DNA of 7,028 nt from Spirochaetota bacterium (GCA_026990615.1 JALXDB010000158.1:1-7028); one strand, 5' to 3'; positions 1-6,816 are shown, counted from the stretch's first letter. Made by a program: numbers and translations. Notes: generated by a model from the sequence alone, not told the origin.

Positions 1-324
1 AATCCTCGCAGCAAGGTCGCCTTCCTGAATCGGAAATTTTATGCCAAGAGCCGAAAGTACACCTCTCCCTATAATATATTTGAGAGGGTCATATCCGAAT
101 AGAGCCAGATGCCCGGGGCCACTTCCGGGGGTTATTCCGGGTAACACAGGGTTCATCAAGCCAGCATCATTTTCGAATACAAGTTTGTCCATATTGGGAG
201 TACTGGCGGTCTCCAGTTCAGTTTTACCGTTCTTTGGCAAACCACCAAGCCCATCAAGAACCAAGAGAACTATCTTTTCATCTGACTTCTGCCTTAATTT
301 TCCTATTAATTCGAATCTATCCAT
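1..324 (-). CDS. apgM: 2,3-bisphosphoglycerate-independent phosphoglycerate mutase, archaeal-type (ApgM), 5' part only
   Basis: This is the N-terminal 108 residues of a gene that runs off the left edge. The family interconverts 3- and 2-phosphoglycerate in glycolysis and gluconeogenesis, in the cytoplasm, within the alkaline-phosphatase metalloenzyme superfamily. Visible motifs are VLDGLGG (residues 22-28; Asp24 is the expected metal ligand), [11 protein letters not shown] (36-46), [18 protein letters not shown] (63-80; Ser68 is the expected phosphoserine nucleophile), [10 protein letters not shown] (86-95) and DLAAR (103-107). The SGPGH form is the one I associate with bacterial members of this archaeal-type family rather than the classical GpmI. 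The ATG is preceded by AAGGAGA (331-337) at 6 nt, an excellent ribosome binding site. It lies 50 nt after the ftsY stop on the same strand with no clear promoter between, so it is probably the fourth gene of the prfB operon. The family call is secure; the rest of the gene is not visible. Confidence 0.92.
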   Translation of the reverse strand, partial: MDRFELIGKLRQKSDEKIVLLVLDGLGGLPKNGKTELETASTPNMDKLVFENDAGLMNPVLPGITPGSGPGHLALFGYDPLKYIIGRGVLSALGIKFPIQEGDLAARI

Positions 325-374
325 ATATCGTCTCCTTAATTTAATTTATTTGTATTTCTAATTTTAATGATGGG

Positions 375-1235
375 TTATCCACCAAAAAGCCTTTCCAGAT
401 AATCATCCGGTCCGAACGTAACTAAATCCTCAATCCCTTCACCTATTCCAAGGTATAAAATCGGGATTTTTAATTTCCAGGAGATAGTACAGGCGATTCC
501 TCCCTTGGCAGAGGAATCAAGTTTTGTTAAAATAATCCCATCAACACCGGAATATTTCATAAAAGTTTCAGCCTGAACAAGAGCATTCTGACCCGTTGTC
601 GCGTCAACTGTTATTGCTCTTAAAATATCCTCTTTACTGTACTTCTTCTCTATCACCCTGGTAATCTTGGCCAGCTCTTCCATCAACCTCTCCTTGTTGT
701 GAAGCCTACCAGCCGTATCCACAATTAAAACATCCACATTTCTACTCAATGCGGCCTCACAGGCATCGTATACAACTGCTCCCGGATCAGCTCCCTGCTG
801 CTGTTTAACGATAGGGACTTCAGCCCTCTTTGCCCAGACACCCAGCTGTTCAATGGCGGCATCTCTGTAGGTATCCCCTGCTGCTATCAAAACCTTTTTT
901 CCCTGATTTTTAAACCTATATGCAAGTTTACCAATAGTTGTGGTCTTTCCCGTACCATTAACCCCAAATATTAAAAATACTCTCTTTTTAGATTCAACTT
1001 CATTTATATTAAACCCGGAAAAGATCTTATCCCTTATAATCTCTTTAAGAAGAGGTACGGCGTCCCCGGTATCTCTGACTCTTGATTTTAGCTCATCTAT
1101 CAGAATGGTTGTAAACTCAATCCCAAAATCCGATTCAATTAGGAGCTCTTCAAGTTCATCGATAAAATCATCTCTTTTTTTACCCCCGGAAAGGAGCCCC
1201 TTTAATCTGGCAGCAAAATTGAATCCGAATACCAT
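375..1235 (-). CDS. ftsY: Signal recognition particle receptor GTPase FtsY
   Basis: FtsY is the membrane-associated receptor that docks SRP-bound ribosome-nascent chains and hydrolyses GTP together with Ffh. The 286-residue protein has a short N-terminal stretch (residues 1-18, hydrophobic plus basic) that could be the membrane-targeting amphipathic helix, a helical N domain (about 20-80), then the G domain. Visible motifs are the P-loop GVNGTGKT (91-98), DTYRDAAIEQL (121-131), DTAGR (173-177), the base-specificity motif TKLD (237-240), SSAKGG (241-246) and GIGEG (263-267). The acidic A domain found in E. coli is absent, as in most compact FtsY proteins. The family usually has DTFRAAA, so Asp125 is unusual. 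The ATG lies 2 nt past the TAG of the upstream PEGA gene, with GGGAG (1241-1245) inside that gene's last codons as ribosome binding site, so the two are probably translationally coupled. Confidence 0.97.
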   Translation of the reverse strand: MVFGFNFAARLKGLLSGGKKRDDFIDELEELLIESDFGIEFTTILIDELKSRVRDTGDAVPLLKEIIRDKIFSGFNINEVESKKRVFLIFGVNGTGKTTTIGKLAYRFKNQGKKVLIAAGDTYRDAAIEQLGVWAKRAEVPIVKQQQGADPGAVVYDACEAALSRNVDVLIVDTAGRLHNKERLMEELAKITRVIEKKYSKEDILRAITVDATTGQNALVQAETFMKYSGVDGIILTKLDSSAKGGIACTISWKLKIPILYLGIGEGIEDLVTFGPDDYLERLFGG

Positions 1236-1237
1236 CT

Positions 1238-2521
1238 CTACTCCCTTTTCTCGTATAACTTAAAATATGACAGCATCTCGGCAAAAGAGATACTAAAAAT
1301 AACAACACTTGTGGAGGCTGCCCCTATCATCAAACCTGAATATACATTCTTTAATTTCTCGTATTTCGAAGATTCTGCTTCATCTATATTTCTATACAAC
1401 TCGGCCTTCTGAGTGTAGTATGTAACCCTAGCCCCGGAAAGGGCCGCCAGGAAGGTAAAGCCAAGACCTGTATAGTAGAGTACATTGGAAATTTTCTTGC
1501 GCTTCTCGGCGATATTCTTCTCCAATTTATACTGTTCTGTAGGCTTTAATTTTACATATACTTCTTTTCCATTAATATCTTTCAGATTAAAAACGTTATT
1601 TCTATAACCATCTTTAACTAAGGTTACAGTACCTGAATTTTTGTTCAGAGCAATGGGAGTTAAGCCAAAAAACTTCTCATCAACATAAACTTGAGCACCT
1701 GAAGGCTCTGTTTTAACTATAATTCTGCCCACCTGCTCTATCCGGCTCATTTTTATATCCTTTTTATACTCATCCCCCGCAACATTAATTATTTCATGCC
1801 ACTCCCTATAACCATCTGCATATACCCACAGCTTGTGCAGTCCTGGCACAATCAAAAGACTACCTGTCGAACCCTTTCCTGCAAAGTTGTCATCTATAAA
1901 GATAAGGGAATTATCAGGCCTTGTATTTATTCTTACCTCACTCACCCTGTAGTTTAATATATCTTTAACGAATGGAATAAACAGGTCTTCATGTCTTTTA
2001 ATCAAATCATCTGTAGAACTTTGAACATGGTAGTTATTAATAATGTAACCTATCTTTCTATTTTCAGCACTAATCCAGATATCGACACTCCCATCCGAAA
2101 CTCTGAACATCCCTGTAAAGGCAATTACAAGTGGGGATTTAGAAGGTACATTATTTACAATAACGGGTAATAAATTATTTTTTAGAATAACAGTTGGACT
2201 TTTACCGTCTGACCTCATCGAGAAATATAAACTATCCTTCACCAAGGATTGCTGCTCTTCTGTAAGTGTAAAAAAAGGTATTTTTTTAAGGCTTTCAACT
2301 AGAGCTAGTCTTAATATCCTTTTTATGTATGTATGGTTACCGGGGCCAAGATCCTTAAATTCACCGACAAAAAACTTCAACTCCGATATAACGTACTCCC
2401 CCTTAGACACCGGTTCTACTCCAAACCCCCTCCAACAGGCAAGAAAAAATAAAATTACCAGTAATAAAAAATATCTTTTAACCCTGTAGAAAAAAGGCAT
2501 AATCTCAGAGAATTCCACCAT
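1238..2521 (-). CDS. PEGA-domain membrane or lipoprotein of unknown function
   Basis: I do not recognise a specific gene. The 427-residue product begins with a basic and hydrophobic export segment (about 15-29). Cys29 in FFLAC is a poor lipobox, so either a lipoprotein or an N-terminal anchor is possible. Residues 41-190 are mixed alpha/beta; ILRLALVESLKKIPFF followed by a beta-rich IAFTGMFRVSDGSVDIWI stretch recalls the CsgG/TolB-N/LpoB fold, which is an inference. Two PEGA-like repeats follow, about 193-257 (PGLHKLWVYADGYREW) and 266-326 (EPSGAQVYVDEKFFGLTPI ending in VKDGYR); PEGA domains are common on bacterial surface and periplasmic proteins. Two hydrophobic helices close the protein (346-365 and 393-416). 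The first ATG has no close ribosome binding site (a GGAAGGA lies 23 nt upstream). ATG 2498-2500, giving 420 residues, is an alternative start. It sits between prfB and ftsY and abuts ftsY by 2 nt. Confidence 0.88.
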   Translation of the reverse strand: MVEFSEIMPFFYRVKRYFLLLVILFFLACWRGFGVEPVSKGEYVISELKFFVGEFKDLGPGNHTYIKRILRLALVESLKKIPFFTLTEEQQSLVKDSLYFSMRSDGKSPTVILKNNLLPVIVNNVPSKSPLVIAFTGMFRVSDGSVDIWISAENRKIGYIINNYHVQSSTDDLIKRHEDLFIPFVKDILNYRVSEVRINTRPDNSLIFIDDNFAGKGSTGSLLIVPGLHKLWVYADGYREWHEIINVAGDEYKKDIKMSRIEQVGRIIVKTEPSGAQVYVDEKFFGLTPIALNKNSGTVTLVKDGYRNNVFNLKDINGKEVYVKLKPTEQYKLEKNIAEKRKKISNVLYYTGLGFTFLAALSGARVTYYTQKAELYRNIDEAESSKYEKLKNVYSGLMIGAASTSVVIFSISFAEMLSYFKLYEKRE

Positions 2522-2567
2522 ATTTTGATATGTATATCAGTATATCCTTCCGCCTAATTGCTTAGAT

Positions 2568-3681
2568 TTACGTTGGAGCTTTCACTTTGTTTTTTAACGC
2601 AGCCTCTATAAATATATCTATTTCTCCATCCAAAACAGCAGCCGCATTACCGACCTCTACCCCTGTCCTCAAATCTTTTACGAGAGTATAGGGCTGAAAC
2701 ACGTATGACCTTATCTGATTGCCCCATGAGATATCCTTTTTGCTCTTCTCAACCTCCTCTTTTTCCTTGTCCCTCTGTTTCTTGTAATACTCGTACAGTT
2801 TAGACTTTAATATCTTCATTGCCATCTCTTTATTTTTATGCTGGGACCTCTCATTCTGGCACTGTGCAACTATACCGGTGGGAATATGGGTAATTCTCAC
2901 AGCTGAATCAGTTTTATTTACATGCTGCCCGCCCGCTCCCTGAGAACGATAGGTATCAATCTTAAGGTCCTTAGGATTTATTTCAACAACAATATCATCA
3001 TCAACTTCCGGAGTGCAAAATACCGAGGCAAATGATGTATGCCTTCTTGCATTTGAGTCAAATGGAGAAATTCTGACAAGTCTATGTATCCCTATCTCCG
3101 TTTTAAGGTAACCGTAGGCGTACGGCCCCTTAACGTAAACAGTTACAGACTTAATGCCGGCTTCTTCTCCCGGGAGAATATCTACAATTTCAGTTTTAAA
3201 ACCGTTTTTTTCAGCCCATCTCAGATACATCCTCAGCAGCATAGAGACCCAATCACATGCCTCTGTACCACCTGCCCCTGAATGTATCGTTAAATATGCA
3301 TTTGCGGAATCATTTTCATCTGTAAATAGAGAGAGCTTCTCTAATTTATCTATTCTATTCTTTAACAGCTGTATCTGCCGTTTAATTTCATCTTCGAGTG
3401 ATTCTTCATTCTCTTCTAAAGCTAAATTGTAAAGATCATAGAGCTCCTCTATCTCCTTCTTAATCTCAATCCATGGCTCAACAACAGATTTTATCCTTTT
3501 AATTTCTCTTGTTACCCTTTGAGCTTCCTCTTTATCATTCCATATAGAAGGATCGCTGAGCTTTTTTTCCAGCTCCCTACGCTTGGCTATCTGGTTATCA
3601 ACGTCAAAGACGATCCCACCCTTCATCGAGTTTAACTTTCAATTCCTTAACCTGATCTCTGTAGTCCTCCAGCACAAACAT
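2568..3681 (-). CDS. prfB: Peptide chain release factor 2, expressed by programmed +1 frameshift
   Basis: RF2 recognises UAA and UGA in the ribosomal A site and triggers peptide release. The main frame shows the class signatures SPF (codon-recognition tripeptide, which identifies RF2 rather than RF1) and SQGAGGQHVNKTDSAVRITH (peptidyl-tRNA hydrolysis loop). The gene is split. Frame 0 starts at ATG 3679-3681 and reads 25 codons (begins MFVLEDYRDQ, ends WDRL) to TGA at 3604-3606. A +1 shift on CTT skips one T and continues with GAC at 3603-3605 to TAA at 2568-2570. The joined product is 370 residues with SPF at 205-207 and GGQ at 250-252, identical to E. coli numbering. AGGAAAGGGG lies just upstream of the ATG; GTG 3673-3675 is an alternative start with better spacing. 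A start at ATG 3624-3626 in the long frame would drop the real N-terminus. It is the first gene of the leftward operon. Confidence 0.97.
3603..3624 (-). promoter_or_regulatory. RF2 autoregulatory +1 frameshift site (CTT-TGA-C with upstream SD-like stretch)
   Basis: On the minus strand the sequence reads GAAGGGTGGG (3624-3615), five bases, then CTT (3609-3607), TGA (3606-3604) and C (3603). CTTTGAC is the classic slippery site of bacterial prfB genes: when RF2 is scarce, the ribosome pauses at the poorly terminating UGA-C, slips forward by one base on CUU and makes full-length RF2. The SD-like purine run is further from CTT than the 3 nt of E. coli. The continuity of RF2 sequence across the junction and the exact fit of the SPF and GGQ positions support function. 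Confidence 0.95.
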
Positions 3682-3703
3682 CACCCCTTTCCTATTTTTT
3701 TTA

Positions 3704-3732
3704 AAATTATTACGCAATTCATTTAAAAGCAA
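3704..3732 (-). promoter_or_regulatory. Putative sigma-70-type promoter for the prfB operon
   Basis: On the minus strand, -35 TTGCTT (3732-3727) and -10 TAATTT (3709-3704) are separated by 17 bp. Transcription would start near 3697, about 16 nt before the prfB ATG, leaving room for the AGGAAAGGGG ribosome binding site. The flanking DNA is AT-rich, so chance matches are easy and an overlapping -10 is also possible. Confidence 0.5.
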
Positions 3733-3794
3733 ACTATTTAAGCACCACTTACCGTTTTTAAAAACATTGATTTTTTCCGCCAAACAATATTTTC

Positions 3795-3824
3795 TTGCCA
3801 GAAAATGTACTATTTCTATATATT
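3795..3824 (+). promoter_or_regulatory. Putative folC promoter giving a very short or absent leader
   Basis: TTGCCA (3795-3800) and TATATT (3819-3824) are 18 bp apart; TATATA (3817-3822) with 16 bp is the alternative. Transcription would start near 3831, essentially at the folC ATG (3834). This fits the lack of a ribosome binding site there. A weaker alternative is TTGATT (3767-3772) with TATTTT (3788-3793), spacing 15 bp, which would give a leader of about 34 nt. Confidence 0.4.
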
Positions 3825-3833
3825 TTCCCCCAA

Positions 3834-5147
3834 ATGAAAACTATAGATGAAGCTCTGGATTATCTCTACAGCTTTATTAACTATGAAACCAACAACAGGT
3901 ACAAATACAACAGCTTCTATTACAACGTAGAGAGAACAATTTCTCTTCTCGAAAAGATAGGAAATCCACAAAAAGATCTAAGATTCATCCACGTGGCAGG
4001 AACCAAAGGGAAAGGCTCGGTATGTATGGTCCTTGCAAAAATTTTAAAAGAAATGGGCTATAAAACCGCGTTATACCTATCACCGCATATAGAAAGGGTA
4101 AATGAAAGAATATCAATAGACGAAACTGAGATAAGTGATGAGGATTTCATAAAATATCTGAATAGATTAAAACCGGCTATAGAAGAGTTCCCCCAGGATA
4201 ACAGGCCCACCACTTTTGAAATACTTACAGTTATGGCGGTGCTTTATTTCAGGGACAACGGGGTGGATTTCGCAATACTCGAAACAGGAATGGGAGGAAG
4301 ATACGATTCAACAAACTTTGTAATGCCACTTGCATCTGTCATAACATCGATAAGCTACGACCATATGGATAAACTGGGGGATTCTATAGAAAAAATCGCC
4401 GGTGAAAAAGCAGGTATAATTAAGGAAAACACACCTGTAGTTGTTGGTATTCAGAGGTATCCCGTATATGAGATACTATCCAAACGGGCAAATTCCCTCA
4501 ATGCACCCTACTACGAGGTAGAAAAGAGCTGTGATTATTTAATCAAAAGTGTCAGTATAAATAGAACAAGATTTAATGTTAGAATCTATAATACCTGGAT
4601 AAGAGGGTTAAAAACATCCCTGATAGGAAGGCACCAGGTTGAAAATATCATTACAGCCCTTTTAACGCTAAAGGTAATTGGCCTCTTCCCAACAAAAAAA
4701 ACCATTAATAGATCTATAAGAAATCTCAATTTTAAAACCCGGTTTGAGATTATTAAGAAGAAAAAACATTTATACGTACTTGACTCTGCCCACAATGAAG
4801 AATCTTCTAAAAGGCTCGCTGAAGCTTTAAAAGATTATTTTAAAGATAAAAAGGTATTCTCTGTAATCGGAATAGTTAAAGGTAAGGATACAAGTGGAAT
4901 AATTAAACATATTGCATCTATCAGCGAAAAGATTATAGTAACGGAACCTGTCACGCATAAAGAACTCGATACTCAAAAGGTCTACAGAATAGCAAAAGCA
5001 AAAAAAGATGAAACAATTTTTATAAGGGATATATATGAGGCTATAAAAAAAGCGGAAAAGCTGGCGGATCGATCCAGTGTAATTCTCATTACGGGATCAT
5101 TTTACACAACATCTCCAGCAAGGGCCTATTTAACAGAGGTCAAATAA
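3834..5147 (+). CDS. folC: Folylpolyglutamate synthase / dihydrofolate synthase (FolC)
   Basis: FolC adds glutamate to folates in an ATP-dependent Mur-ligase-type reaction; many bacterial members also make dihydrofolate from dihydropteroate. From the ATG at 3834 the protein has 437 residues, normal for the family. Visible motifs, in this numbering, are the P-loop HVAGTKGKGSV (53-63), SPHIERVNERI (83-93), ETGMGGRYDSTN (150-161), a DH...GEKAGIIK segment (about 176-197) holding the lysine that is carbamylated in this family, GRHQVENI (265-272), DSAHNEES (317-324) and TGSFYT (420-425). Sequence alone does not settle mono- versus bifunctionality. The frame is open back to TTG 3795, but the added residues are not family-like, so I chose the ATG. 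Neither start has a Shine-Dalgarno sequence. It is divergent from prfB and its last 8 nt overlap the convergent TPR-like gene. Confidence 0.95.
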   Translation: MKTIDEALDYLYSFINYETNNRYKYNSFYYNVERTISLLEKIGNPQKDLRFIHVAGTKGKGSVCMVLAKILKEMGYKTALYLSPHIERVNERISIDETEISDEDFIKYLNRLKPAIEEFPQDNRPTTFEILTVMAVLYFRDNGVDFAILETGMGGRYDSTNFVMPLASVITSISYDHMDKLGDSIEKIAGEKAGIIKENTPVVVGIQRYPVYEILSKRANSLNAPYYEVEKSCDYLIKSVSINRTRFNVRIYNTWIRGLKTSLIGRHQVENIITALLTLKVIGLFPTKKTINRSIRNLNFKTRFEIIKKKKHLYVLDSAHNEESSKRLAEALKDYFKDKKVFSVIGIVKGKDTSGIIKHIASISEKIIVTEPVTHKELDTQKVYRIAKAKKDETIFIRDIYEAIKKAEKLADRSSVILITGSFYTTSPARAYLTEVK

Positions 5148-6084
5148 ATCTTCTCTGGATTTTAATTCTGAGCTTTTCGATCTTTTTCAAACCTTCCTTG
5201 GTTCTTCTAATGGCTGCCAGAAGTTCTAGGTCCTTTATTTTATGTTCAGGAACCTGAGGCGATTGATCGATTTTTACCATATTGAATAGAAATTCACTTT
5301 CCCGTAATCTTGACTCAACCTCACCGATACTGTAGTTTATACTTTCATTATTCAGTATCTCCTCATAGTAACATACAATTGCATACCCAAGATTGCTGCA
5401 CGTAACCCTGAAACCTATCTCGTCAACTCGACCATGTTCCAAAAGCTCTTTATCAGCTTCATGTGCCCGGGTTAATATTTCTATTGCCTTTTCCCACTCT
5501 CTCTTTTCAATATAAAGAGCCCCCATAGTATCAAGAATTGCCGCTTTCATTGAAAGCACTTCTATCATGTTATTGTTGAATCCTTCTAACAATTTGCTGG
5601 CAATTCTCGATAATTTCAGGCCATAATCGATATTCCTGTGGAGTTTAGCAAATAGGTAGCTTATAAAATTCAGGGTTGAAATCTGAAGCTTAATTATCTC
5701 CTTGTCTATCTTTTTCGAATTATGAGCAATTTTATCATCTATTATCTTATTGATTTTAGCCAGAATGTACTTACCTAAAAACAGGGAATTTTCATAATCT
5801 CCAAGCTTAAACAATCTAACCGAGTATTTTAAAAGACTTCCCAGATCTTTATCTTCTATGGTCAAAAGGCTGTCTTTTATTACTGTATTAAATATATTAA
5901 GAAAATTCTCCCTGTTATCCTTATCTTCAAGCATTAATCCATATAGGAAGTCCCTTATCACCCTTCCCAGTTTGTAGAGCTCTTCATTCGATAGATCGGG
6001 GAATGCACTGTCATGCAGACTAAGAGTAATGTCTCCTGTATTTCCAGGCAGGATAAATGTATGTTTTCTCTCCATACGGGACAT
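5140..6084 (-). CDS. TPR-like helical protein of unknown function
   Basis: I do not recognise a family. The 314-residue product has no signal peptide or membrane segment and is predicted by eye to be almost entirely helical and charged, hence cytoplasmic. Residues 181-214 fit one tetratricopeptide repeat well: Leu184, Gly188, Tyr191, Ala200 and Ala207 fall at the expected consensus spacing. Residues 83-114 (with KLGDYENS at 93-100) look like a second, weaker repeat. Residues 5-30 (KHTFILPGNTGDITLSLHDS) are not TPR-like and look like a short beta or capping segment; the C-terminus is basic. TPR proteins usually act as protein-binding scaffolds, so no catalytic role is implied. The start may be ATG 6082-6084 or ATG 6073-6075; neither has a good ribosome binding site. 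The gene has its own promoter after rex, and its stop lies inside the end of folC. Confidence 0.85.
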   Translation of the reverse strand: MSRMERKHTFILPGNTGDITLSLHDSAFPDLSNEELYKLGRVIRDFLYGLMLEDKDNRENFLNIFNTVIKDSLLTIEDKDLGSLLKYSVRLFKLGDYENSLFLGKYILAKINKIIDDKIAHNSKKIDKEIIKLQISTLNFISYLFAKLHRNIDYGLKLSRIASKLLEGFNNNMIEVLSMKAAILDTMGALYIEKREWEKAIEILTRAHEADKELLEHGRVDEIGFRVTCSNLGYAIVCYYEEILNNESINYSIGEVESRLRESEFLFNMVKIDQSPQVPEHKIKDLELLAAIRRTKEGLKKIEKLRIKIQRRFI

Positions 6085-6114
6085 TTATATAGTACTCTGT
6101 ATTTAGTTGGATTG

Positions 6115-6143
6115 AATTTATCTGTGTAGGTTTAAAAAGTCAA
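6115..6143 (-). promoter_or_regulatory. Promoter for the TPR-like gene
   Basis: On the minus strand, -35 TTGACT (6143-6138) and -10 TAAATT (6120-6115) are separated by 17 bp. Transcription would start near 6108 and give a leader of about 24 nt before ATG 6084. It lies in the 75-bp gap after the rex stop, so this gene can be expressed apart from rex. No terminator hairpin is visible after rex, so read-through is also possible. Confidence 0.6.
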
Positions 6144-6159
6144 AAGATAAAATAGAGTA

Positions 6160-6804
6160 TTACTCATCCTCTCTATGCCTTACAATAAATGAAAGGGCTA
6201 GAAGTTTGTCAATAATATGAATATTTTCTACAGGAAAATCCGAGGGCAGGTCTAGGTCAAGTGGGGCAAAGTTCAATATCCCCTTAATTCCTCCTTCAAC
6301 AAGAAGCTTTGCTACATCATTCGCGACCTGTTTTGGTACAGCAATTATTGCTATTTCTATATTCTCCTTTTTAATAAAAGATTTTACATCATCAATATGA
6401 TACACTGTTACTCCATTTATCTTTTTCCCTATCAGAGATGGTTTAATATCAAAAATTCCTTTGAGTGTAAACCCTGCATCAAAGAATGCATCATACCTTA
6501 CAAGAGCCTTTCCTATATTTCCTGCACCTACTATAATAAAGTTTGTCTGCCTGTCAATTCCAAGAATTCTAGCCAGTTCTTTCTTTAACTTTGTCACATT
6601 GTAACCGTAACCCTGCTGTCCGAAATCACCAAAATAACTGAGGTCCAGCCTAACCTGAGAAGCAGAACTTCCCATCAGTTCACCAAGTTTTTTAGATGAA
6701 ACTTTCTCCATCTGGTCTTCAAGCCAATCAAAATACCTATAGTACCTTGGCAACCTCTCGATCACAACTTTTGGAATTATACTTCCGTCTTTCCCTCTTA
6801 TCAT
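6160..6804 (-). CDS. rex: Redox-sensing transcriptional repressor Rex
   Basis: Rex dimers repress fermentation, respiration and NADH-oxidising genes and leave DNA when NADH binds, so they sense the NADH/NAD+ ratio. The 214-residue protein has the family's two domains. The N-terminal winged helix (about 11-75) contains IPKVVIERLPRYYRYFDWL and the recognition-helix and wing stretch SASQVRLDLSYFGDFGQQG followed by YGY. The Rossmann domain has GAGNIGKAL (93-101) and Asp119 at the end of the second strand, which fits NAD(H) preference. The C-terminal LSFIVRHRE end is typical of the swapped dimer helix. Length is normal (about 205-220). The start is ATG 6802-6804, because AGGTGG (6811-6816) lies 6 nt before it; the in-frame TTG just upstream is too close to that site. 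It is transcribed divergently from the tRNA, from a near-consensus promoter. Its target genes are not in view, apart from possible autoregulation. Confidence 0.96.
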   Translation of the reverse strand: MIRGKDGSIIPKVVIERLPRYYRYFDWLEDQMEKVSSKKLGELMGSSASQVRLDLSYFGDFGQQGYGYNVTKLKKELARILGIDRQTNFIIVGAGNIGKALVRYDAFFDAGFTLKGIFDIKPSLIGKKINGVTVYHIDDVKSFIKKENIEIAIIAVPKQVANDVAKLLVEGGIKGILNFAPLDLDLPSDFPVENIHIIDKLLALSFIVRHREDE

Positions 6805-6810
6805 CAATAC

Positions 6811-6816
6811 CCACCT
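6811..6816 (-). promoter_or_regulatory. Ribosome binding site that decides the rex start
   Basis: The minus strand reads AGGTGG, 6 nt before ATG 6802-6804 and only 3 nt before the in-frame TTG 6805-6807. The spacing favours the ATG. Confidence 0.75.

Noticed and set aside
41..361. 106-codon plus-strand frame
   Set aside because: It is antisense to apgM, whose minus-strand translation shows strong family motifs; the plus-strand product looks like low-information coding shadow.
325..374. Promoter between ftsY and apgM
   Set aside because: AT-rich -10-like strings exist, but no -35 stands at proper spacing; the strong ribosome binding site is sufficient with operon read-through.
940..1263. 107-codon plus-strand frame
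   Set aside because: It lies antisense to the conserved ftsY P-loop and N domain, with no support of its own.
2433..2437. Lipobox at Cys29 of the PEGA protein
   Set aside because: The -3 and -2 positions are Phe and Leu, which fit the lipobox poorly. I kept lipidation only as an option, not as a feature.
2522..2567. Short dyad GATATGTATATC and direct repeat GATATAC between prfB and the PEGA gene, as terminator or control hairpin
   Set aside because: The arms are 5 bp of A/T-rich sequence with a 2-nt centre, too weak and too tight for a hairpin, and there is no T-run.
3084..3432. Plus-strand open frames of 65 and 92 codons inside prfB
   Set aside because: They lie antisense to the conserved RF2 core, have no recognisable motif or start signal, and are explained as shadows of the real gene.
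3805..3837. 10-codon frame (MYYFYIFSPK) whose TGA overlaps the folC ATG as ATGA
   Set aside because: It could be a translationally coupled leader peptide, but it has no ribosome binding site, and the best promoter would start transcription after it.
4586..4795. 69-codon minus-strand frame inside folC
   Set aside because: It is antisense to conserved FolC motifs and has no ribosome binding site or homology signal.
6397..6588. 63-codon plus-strand frame inside rex
   Set aside because: It is antisense to the Rex Rossmann domain, and its product has no recognisable features.
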